This document shows positions 1 through 5,400 of a DNA stretch of 11,942 nt, in pieces. Every line of letters begins with the position of its first letter. Position 1 is the first letter of the stretch. The notes under the pieces were generated by a model. That model searched no databases. It was given only the letters and a program-made list of their open reading frames with translations, and had not been told where the DNA came from. Made by a program: the position numbers and the translations under genes. Source of the DNA: an uncultured Selenomonas sp. (GTDB taxonomy: Bacteria; Bacillota; Negativicutes; Selenomonadales; Selenomonadaceae); assembly GCA_947097535.1 (NCBI GenBank), contig CAMURM010000020.1:1-11942 (forward strand), read 5' to 3'.

Positions 1-702
1 CGCAAGAACATCGAGGACACCGTCGAGCGCGCCAACGAGGGCAATGAACTCGTGAAATCGACCGTCGAGCAGATGAACACGATTTCCGAGACAGTCGACC
101 AGTCGGCGCAGATCGTCGAAAAGCTCGGTCAGCGCTCGCAGGAAATCGGCGAGATCATCTCGACGATCTCCGGCATCGCCGAGCAGACGAATCTGCTCGC
201 GCTCAACGCCGCGATCGAAGCGGCGCGCGCGGGTGAGCAGGGCAAGGGCTTCGCCGTCGTCGCTGACGAGGTCAGAAAGCTCGCGGAAGAATCCCAGCGC
301 GCAGCGCAGCAGATCGGCGACCTCATCGGCTCCATCCAGTCCGAAACGAACCAAGCCGTCAGCGCCATGAAGGACGGCCGTGAGCAGGCGGAAAAGGGTC
401 TTGAAAACGTCTCCTCGACCGGCAAGGGCTTCTCGCGCATCCTTGAGCTCATCCGCGTTTGCAGCGACGACAGCGCGCAGATCACCGACACGATGCAGAT
501 CCTCGACGGGCGCATCCACACGATCGTGAACCTCAGCGAGAACGTCAACAACTCCGCAAGGCGCGCGAGCGATGCCTCGCAGAACGTATCGGCAGCCACC
601 GAAGAGCAGGCTGCCGGCATGGAAGAAATCGCCGCCAGCTCGCGCGGTCTCGCCGACTCGGCGAAGAATCTCAAGGATGAATCGGTGAAGTTCAAGGTGT
701 AA
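1..702 (+). CDS. Methyl-accepting chemotaxis protein, C-terminal signalling domain (5' end outside window)
   Basis: Partial gene: the frame is open from base 1 and ends at TAA 700-702, giving 233 visible residues. This is the cytoplasmic signalling half of a chemoreceptor, which forms a long antiparallel coiled coil that binds CheW and CheA and controls flagellar rotation. The highly conserved hairpin tip is visible at about residues 55-100 and includes IAEQTNLLALNAAIEAARAG followed by GKGFAVVADEVRKLAEES. Heptad-like helical sequence with Gln/Glu-rich stretches flanks it, and the EEQAAGMEEIAASS segment resembles a methylation helix. The protein ends in KFKV with no CheR-tethering pentapeptide. 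The sensor, transmembrane and HAMP parts must lie upstream, so the ligand cannot be inferred. The FliB-like gene at the other end of the window fits a motile organism. The family call is very secure. Confidence 0.97.
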   Translation, partial: RKNIEDTVERANEGNELVKSTVEQMNTISETVDQSAQIVEKLGQRSQEIGEIISTISGIAEQTNLLALNAAIEAARAGEQGKGFAVVADEVRKLAEESQRAAQQIGDLIGSIQSETNQAVSAMKDGREQAEKGLENVSSTGKGFSRILELIRVCSDDSAQITDTMQILDGRIHTIVNLSENVNNSARRASDASQNVSAATEEQAAGMEEIAASSRGLADSAKNLKDESVKFKV

Positions 703-735
703 GAAAGCGAATAAGCAACTGCCGGACGCACCTTC

Positions 736-786
736 AAAAAAAGATGTTGCGAAGATACCAGATATATCTTCGCAACATCTTTTTTC
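736..786. terminator. Bidirectional rho-independent terminator between the chemoreceptor and the sucrose operon
   Basis: A perfect 17-bp stem (741-757 with 765-781) encloses a 7-base loop. It is preceded by an A run and followed by a T run, so it has a U-tract in both directions. It lies 34 bases after the chemoreceptor stop on + and 47 bases after the regulator stop on -, so it probably terminates both convergent transcripts. The rest of 703-827 shows no gene. Confidence 0.9.
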
Positions 787-827
787 ATGTCATGCGGCTT
801 CGATCGAGAATGTCCCCGAATATCGCC

Positions 828-1844
828 TTACCTTTCACTGCCCCACAGCACCTTGCTGACGCTGTCGCGCTCGATGAGCTGGGCGGGGAAGTCGCTGACG
901 GATTCGACGCTTTCATCGGCGAGCATTTTGAGCAGCATCTTGGCTGCCTGACGGCCGAGCGCCTCGTAGTCGAAGGCGACGGTCGTCAGAGGCGGATACG
1001 TCACGGCTCCCATATCGTAGCCGCCGAAGCCTGCCACAGAGACCTCGCCGGGCACGGCGATGCCGTTTTCGTGCAGCGCGCGCATGATGCCGAAGGCGAG
1101 ACCATCCGTCGCGCAGACGATGGCGCTCGGGCGATAGGAGAGGATCTCCTCACTCTTTTCGTAGGCGGCGGCGAAGCCGAAGCCCGTCTCCACGAAGTCG
1201 ACGCAGGCGCCGCGGCTGCCGCGCGTGAACACCTCGACGAAGCCGTCCTTGCGCTCCACGCCGACGGCGCGATCCTTCTCCGTGACGCCCACGAAGACGA
1301 CGCGCTCGTGCCCCATGCGCCGCATGTAGTCGCCGAGCAGACGGCCGGCGCCGTAGTCGTCGACCTTGATGTACCGCGCCTTTTCATGCTGCTGTCCGAC
1401 GAAGAGCACGGGGATCTCGCGCTCCTTAAGCTTCTCGACGAGCGCGAGATGCTCGTCGGTGATGCCGATGGAGTCGACGAGGATGGCGTCGGCACCGCGC
1501 TGCGCGAGATGCTCGATGTTCTTGATCTCACGCGACAGCTCAAGGAACGAGGACTGAAAGAGCGCCTGGCAGCCAACCTCATCGAACGCCTTCGCGAGCC
1601 CTGTCAGCAGCTTGCCGCCCGTCGGCGAGTCGACGCGCGGCATGACGATGCCGATCATGCCGCTCTTCTTCGCCTTCAGGCGACGTGCAAAGGCATTGGA
1701 AGAAAAGCCCGTCGCCGCAATCGCCTTTTGGATGCGCTCCGCTTTCTCCTCACTCACATAGCCATGGTTCAAATAGCGTGAAACCGTGCTTTTCGATACC
1801 TCGGCGAGCGCCGCAATATCCTGAATCGTCACCTTGCGTTCCAT
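828..1844 (-). CDS. LacI-family transcriptional regulator, probable sucrose operon repressor
   Basis: 338 aa, the usual LacI/GalR length. The N-terminus VTIQDIAALAEVSKSTVSRYLN (about residues 5-26) is a classic LacI helix-turn-helix. The hinge helix follows (SSNAFARRLKAKKSG, about 49-63), and then a periplasmic-binding-protein-like effector domain beginning IGIVMP. The start is taken as ATG 1844 because GGGGGGA lies about 6 bases upstream and MERKVTIQDIA is the normal family start; a GTG at 1865 would only add seven non-conserved residues. It is the last gene of a three-gene operon and overlaps the end of the upstream hydrolase gene by 16 bases, implying coupled translation and possible autoregulation. 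Its likely site is the palindrome at 5214-5231 and its likely effector a sucrose-derived sugar or sugar phosphate; both are inferred from context. It could equally be called ScrR-like. Confidence 0.9.
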   Translation of the reverse strand: MERKVTIQDIAALAEVSKSTVSRYLNHGYVSEEKAERIQKAIAATGFSSNAFARRLKAKKSGMIGIVMPRVDSPTGGKLLTGLAKAFDEVGCQALFQSSFLELSREIKNIEHLAQRGADAILVDSIGITDEHLALVEKLKEREIPVLFVGQQHEKARYIKVDDYGAGRLLGDYMRRMGHERVVFVGVTEKDRAVGVERKDGFVEVFTRGSRGACVDFVETGFGFAAAYEKSEEILSYRPSAIVCATDGLAFGIMRALHENGIAVPGEVSVAGFGGYDMGAVTYPPLTTVAFDYEALGRQAAKMLLKMLADESVESVSDFPAQLIERDSVSKVLWGSER

Positions 1845-3298
1845 GTAAATCCCCCCAATTCCCACAAACTTCCCTCTATGCGTTCGAGCTTCCTGTCCGC
1901 CGAGATCACGAGCTTCGGCTTCTCCTCCTTCGTCGGAAAGACGAAGAAGGAAGCAGCTTCCTCGCCGTCTTGGAAGAAGACCTCGACGGCGGTCTTGTCC
2001 TGATAGATGTGCAGTTTCAGCGAATCGCGCACGGCGAGCCGGAAGCGGCGCACGCCGCGCCCGCCGAGCCGCATTCCCGTACGGTCGAGCGTCATGACGG
2101 CGGTGCGTCGCGCGTAGGAAAAGCGCATGTATTCGCTTGTCTCCCTATAAACGAGATCGACATGCACCTCCTGCGCATCGCCAAAGACAAGTTCCAGTTC
2201 AATTTCCGACTTCTCCGCGAGATCCTGCCCCAACTCTTCTGCCCGGCAAGCGCCGAACTTCTGCGCCGCACCCTTGCGAAGAGTCTTCATCTCTTCGAGC
2301 GGCGCGTAGAAGAGCCTGCCGTCCGCGAGGCGCACCTCGCGCGGCATCGTCAGCGAGAAGAGCCAGCCCTCTTCGCGTGTCGGATACTCCGCCTCGCGCT
2401 CGGGCATGCCCATCCAGCCGAAGAGAATCGCACGCCCCTCGTGCACGAATGCCTGCGGCGCATAGAAGTCAAATCCCCGATCAAGCTCATGGAATGCGCC
2501 GTGCTGCAGCTTCAGCGAATCGACGTCGAGCTTCCCTGCGACGTAGCCCGACTGGTAGAGGTTCTGCCAGCGATAGTCCTCGGCGCCAAGCCCCTGCGGC
2601 GAGAAGAGCAGCACATCGCCTTCCGCAAGCGGCAGGAGTGTCGGGCACTCCCACATGTAGCCGAAGTCCGATAGCTCCGTCTCAATCTCGCCCGCAAGCT
2701 GCCACGCGCCCTCCTTTTTTTCGTAGAGCACGGCGCGTCCCTTCTCTTCTGTCGTCTGCGCACCGAGCACGAGGAACTCGCGCCCGTCTTTTACGAAGCG
2801 GCTCGGATCGCGAAAATGCGCCGTATAGCCTGCGGGCTCGTGCTCGATGATGATTTCATCCTTTGCGGCGATTCCTTTTTCCGGCTGCCACGAGGCCAGC
2901 CTTTGTGCCGGGATGCGCCGTCCGTCCTCCTTGCGGTTGCAGGTGTAGACGAGGCGCAGGGCATCGTCCTCGACGAAGCCCGCGCCTGAGTAGCAGCCGT
3001 CCTTGTCGTGCACGTCGCTCGGCCAGAGCACCAGTTCAGGCAGGCTGTAATGCACGAAATCCTCGGTTTCCACATGCCCCCAGCACTTGTGCTTGTGCTC
3101 GACGCCCAAGGGATTCCACTGAAAGAAGATGTGGTACTTTCCCGCGTACCACGAAAGCCCGTTGGGATCGTTGACGAGGCCGAACGGCATTTCGAGATGG
3201 AAGTCGTTGTGCCAGCGATGCTGCAGGGGAAATCCCTCGCGCACCTTCGCGTCGATCGCTTCCTTGTCGAACGCCTTGTCGAACGCTTCGTTTTCCAT
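1829..3298 (-). CDS. scrB: Sucrose-6-phosphate hydrolase (GH32 family)
   Basis: 489 aa, normal for bacterial GH32 enzymes. It should cleave sucrose-6-phosphate from the adjacent PTS into glucose-6-phosphate and fructose in the cytoplasm; no signal peptide is visible. All three catalytic signatures are present: nucleophile Asp44 in LVNDPNG, transition-state stabiliser Asp164 in FRDP, and acid/base Glu217 in WECP. The FFQWNP and WGH motifs of the five-bladed propeller follow the nucleophile. A C-terminal beta-sandwich from about residue 340 ends with the typical VEVFFQDGEEAASFFVFP strand region. The ATG at 3298 lies 4 bases after the PTS stop, with AAGGAG inside the PTS 3' end as ribosome site. 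Specificity for sucrose-6-phosphate rather than sucrose or fructans is inferred from the PTS neighbour. Symbol by function; sacA is an equivalent name. Confidence 0.93.
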   Translation of the reverse strand: MENEAFDKAFDKEAIDAKVREGFPLQHRWHNDFHLEMPFGLVNDPNGLSWYAGKYHIFFQWNPLGVEHKHKCWGHVETEDFVHYSLPELVLWPSDVHDKDGCYSGAGFVEDDALRLVYTCNRKEDGRRIPAQRLASWQPEKGIAAKDEIIIEHEPAGYTAHFRDPSRFVKDGREFLVLGAQTTEEKGRAVLYEKKEGAWQLAGEIETELSDFGYMWECPTLLPLAEGDVLLFSPQGLGAEDYRWQNLYQSGYVAGKLDVDSLKLQHGAFHELDRGFDFYAPQAFVHEGRAILFGWMGMPEREAEYPTREEGWLFSLTMPREVRLADGRLFYAPLEEMKTLRKGAAQKFGACRAEELGQDLAEKSEIELELVFGDAQEVHVDLVYRETSEYMRFSYARRTAVMTLDRTGMRLGGRGVRRFRLAVRDSLKLHIYQDKTAVEVFFQDGEEAASFFVFPTKEEKPKLVISADRKLERIEGSLWELGGFTWNAR

Positions 3299-3302
3299 TA
3301 TC

Positions 3303-5198
3303 TCACTCCTTCGGATCGAAGAGCGTGTACGTCAAGCCGAAAGCGATGCCAAAGCCGATGACGTTGACGATCAGGTATTCGAGGAGATGATCCATGTAGA
3401 GCAGAGTGCCCGGCAGAACCGTCACGCCCATGCCCGTGCCCGCGAGGTGCATGATGCCCGATGCCGCTCCCGCGCAGGCGCCGCCCGCGAGCGCGTAGAG
3501 GAACGGCTTCATGAAGCGCAGGTTGATGCCGAAGATCGCCGGCTCCGTGATGCCGAGGAACGCCGGAATCGCCGACGAGATGTAGAGGGCGCGCTTCTTC
3601 TTGTTCTTCGTGCGCGCCGCGACAGCGACGGCAGCGCCGCCCTGCGCGATGATCGCGCCCGTGATGATCGCGTTGAAGGCGTCGCGCCCCGTCGAGGCGA
3701 GGAGCTGAATCTCAAGCGCGTTGAATACATGGTGGATGCCGCTGACGACAATGACCTGATGCAGGCCGCCGACGATGAAGCCGCCGATGCCGAACGGCAG
3801 TTCAAGGAACGCACGCACCGCGCCGAACACGGCGAGTTCCAGCGTGTGCATGATGGGGCCGACGATGAGGAGTCCGACGATCATGCACGAAAAGAGCGTG
3901 AGGAACGGCGTGCAGATGAGGTCGACGACGTCGGGGATGAACTTCTTGAGCCCCGCTTCAACCTTTGCGGCAAGGATGCCGAGGACGAGCGCCGGCAAGA
4001 CCGATCCTTGGTAACCGACGACGGGAATCGAAAGCCCCAAGAGATTCATGTAGATGGGCTGCGCTTCCCCGCTCGCGATCGCGTAGGCGTTCGGCAGCTG
4101 CGGCGCAACGAGCATGAGTCCGAGGACGATGCCGATGACAGGCGTGCCGCCGAACTTCTTCATCGTTGACCAGCAGACGAGCGCCGGCAGGAAGGCGAAC
4201 GCCGTATCCGTCAGGATCTGGCTCATGCGCACGAGATTGTCGCTCATCTCGACGCCGAGGTTCTGCAGCATGCCGCGCAGCCCCATGAAAAGACCGGTAG
4301 CGACGAGCACGGGGATGATCGGCACGAAGACGTCACCGAACGTGCGCGAGATTTTCTGCGCCGTCGTCATCTGCTCGTAGGCAGCTTCCTTGTTGGAGCC
4401 GCCCGCGAGCGCGGGATTCATGCCCACGAGCACGTCGTAGACCTTGTTGACGAAGCCCGTACCGAGGATGATCTGGTACTGTGCAGCCGCGAAGAACTGC
4501 CCCTTGACGCCGTCGATGTTCTCGACCGCCTTGTCCTCGATCTTATCCTTGTCGTTCAAGATCAGCCGCAGGCGCGTCGCGCAATGCTCGGCGGAGCGGA
4601 TGTTCGCCATGCCGCCGATGTGGTCGAGAATCTCTCGCGCCACGCGCTCCTCGGCAGGCATCGAGGCATAGGCGGGATTCGGCCCTGCCGGTGCTGCAGC
4701 CGCCGCAGGTGTTCCCGCCGCCGCAGGCGCTGCCGCCTCGCTTGCCTCTTCCTCGCCGTCGCCCGGCGAGGAGACCTTCTGCGCGCCCAAAGAGAGCGTA
4801 ATCGTGCCGTAGTCCGCCGCATTCGTCACGACGACGGGCGTCGTCGTATCGTAACCGGCCGCGCGGATCGCCGCCTCGTCAAACTCGATGAGGAGATCGC
4901 CCTTCTTGATCTGCGCCCCCTGTTCCACATGCGCCGTGAAGTGCTTTCCTTCAAGATTCACCGTGTCAAGACCGACATGAACGAGCAGATCGACGCCGTC
5001 CGACGAATGAAGGCCGATCGCGTGCTTCGTCGGAAAGAGCACCGTGACCTCGCCGTCGAACGGCGCGCGAACCTTGCCCTGCGGATTCTTGACCGCAGCG
5101 CCGCGCCCCATCGCACCGCTGCCAAATGCAGGATCGTTGACTTCCTTGAGAGCGATGAGCTCGCCCTCCAAGGGGCTTTCCAACAATAATTCCGCCAT
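3303..5198 (-). CDS. PTS sugar transporter, fused EIIA-EIIB-EIIC, probably sucrose-specific
   Basis: 631 aa membrane protein that imports and phosphorylates a sugar using phosphate relayed from HPr. Domain order is A-B-C. The glucose-type EIIA spans about residues 1-140, with His59 (TKHAIGL) and phospho-acceptor His74 (LLVHVGLDTV) 15 residues apart as in E. coli EIIA-Glc. An Ala/Pro-rich linker covers about 143-178. EIIB spans about 180-260 with active Cys206 in AEHCATRLRL. The multi-spanning EIIC runs from about 285 and contains GITEPAIFGINLR, typical of the sucrose/trehalose/beta-glucoside family. Sucrose is inferred from the GH32 hydrolase 4 bases downstream. Two in-frame ATGs exist, at 5204 and 5198. 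AGGGG (5210-5206) is 7 bases from the second but only 1 base from the first, so 5198 is preferred. It is the first gene of the operon. Confidence 0.93.
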   Translation of the reverse strand: MAELLLESPLEGELIALKEVNDPAFGSGAMGRGAAVKNPQGKVRAPFDGEVTVLFPTKHAIGLHSSDGVDLLVHVGLDTVNLEGKHFTAHVEQGAQIKKGDLLIEFDEAAIRAAGYDTTTPVVVTNAADYGTITLSLGAQKVSSPGDGEEEASEAAAPAAAGTPAAAAAPAGPNPAYASMPAEERVAREILDHIGGMANIRSAEHCATRLRLILNDKDKIEDKAVENIDGVKGQFFAAAQYQIILGTGFVNKVYDVLVGMNPALAGGSNKEAAYEQMTTAQKISRTFGDVFVPIIPVLVATGLFMGLRGMLQNLGVEMSDNLVRMSQILTDTAFAFLPALVCWSTMKKFGGTPVIGIVLGLMLVAPQLPNAYAIASGEAQPIYMNLLGLSIPVVGYQGSVLPALVLGILAAKVEAGLKKFIPDVVDLICTPFLTLFSCMIVGLLIVGPIMHTLELAVFGAVRAFLELPFGIGGFIVGGLHQVIVVSGIHHVFNALEIQLLASTGRDAFNAIITGAIIAQGGAAVAVAARTKNKKKRALYISSAIPAFLGITEPAIFGINLRFMKPFLYALAGGACAGAASGIMHLAGTGMGVTVLPGTLLYMDHLLEYLIVNVIGFGIAFGLTYTLFDPKE

Positions 5199-5205
5199 TC
5201 CCATT

Positions 5206-5210
5206 CCCCT
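5206..5210 (-). promoter_or_regulatory. Ribosome binding site deciding the PTS gene start
   Basis: AGGGG on the minus strand sits 7 bases before ATG 5198 but immediately against ATG 5204, so it favours the second Met (MAELLLES) as the true start. Confidence 0.6.
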
Positions 5211-5213
5211 TTC

Positions 5214-5231
5214 TATGAAATCGGTTTCATA
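5214..5231 (-). promoter_or_regulatory. LacI-family operator or CcpA cre site of the sucrose operon
   Basis: The minus strand reads TATGAAACCGATTTCATA, with perfect 7-base arms around a central CG step, as LacI/GalR-family operators have. The inner 14 bases (TGAAACCGATTTCA) also fit the CcpA cre consensus TGWAANCGNTNWCA. The site lies roughly +6 to +23 from the predicted start point, and 15 bases ahead of the preferred PTS start codon. Bound protein would therefore block initiation or early elongation. Sequence alone cannot tell whether the operon's own regulator, CcpA or both bind here. Confidence 0.82.
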
Positions 5232-5242
5232 ACTCCATGTTT

Positions 5243-5271
5243 ATCTTACCCCGCACAAGAATCATTGTCAA
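5243..5271 (-). promoter_or_regulatory. Sigma-70-type promoter of the sucrose operon
   Basis: Consensus -35 TTGACA (5271-5266), a 17-base spacer and -10 TAAGAT (5248-5243, 4 of 6 matches). The predicted start point is near 5236, just upstream of the palindrome at 5231-5214. This promoter drives the PTS, hydrolase and regulator genes leftward. Confidence 0.8.
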
Positions 5272-5314
5272 TAGATTAGAAGGAATGCGCAGCAAAAAGA
5301 ATTTTTTCGCCCCA

Positions 5315-5343
5315 TTGACATGTAATCCAGTATGTTATATTAT
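5315..5343 (+). promoter_or_regulatory. Sigma-70-type promoter of the cooS-ABC transporter operon
   Basis: Consensus -35 TTGACA (5315-5320), 17-base spacer, and -10 TATTAT (5338-5343, 5 of 6 matches). The predicted start near 5350 leaves a leader of about 50 bases before ATG 5401. The local sequence is strongly AT-rich against the GC-rich coding background. The two divergent -35 boxes are about 43 bases apart, so the sucrose and cooS promoters share a compact control region. Confidence 0.82.
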
Positions 5344-5387
5344 CTTTATTGTATACTAAACATGTATGAATAATACCTTCCGCAAAA

Positions 5388-5393
5388 AAGGAG
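5388..5393 (+). promoter_or_regulatory. Ribosome binding site of the CooS-like gene
   Basis: AAGGAG is placed 7 bases before ATG 5401. This supports translation from the start that includes the whole His-rich extension, rather than from an internal start nearer the conserved CooS core. Confidence 0.8.
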
Positions 5394-5400
5394 CGCCGCC

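Noticed and set aside
744..1781. 345-codon + strand open frame opposite the LacI-type gene
   Set aside because: It starts inside the terminator hairpin, lacks a ribosome site and has no recognisable domain; the minus-strand frame has a clear LacI helix-turn-helix.
1779..1786. TGAAACCG within the LacI-type gene, resembling half of the operator
   Set aside because: The second arm is missing and it encodes part of the helix-turn-helix, so it is most likely chance.
4678..4742. GC-rich repeat-like run in the PTS gene, considered as a repeat or frameshift site
   Set aside because: It encodes the Ala/Pro linker between EIIA and EIIB, and the frame stays open through intact active sites on both sides.
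5347..5374. AT-rich imperfect dyad in the leader of the CooS-like gene
   Set aside because: The arms match only with a gap and mismatches, and it fits no FNR, CRP or CooA-type consensus. AT-rich leaders often give such weak symmetry.
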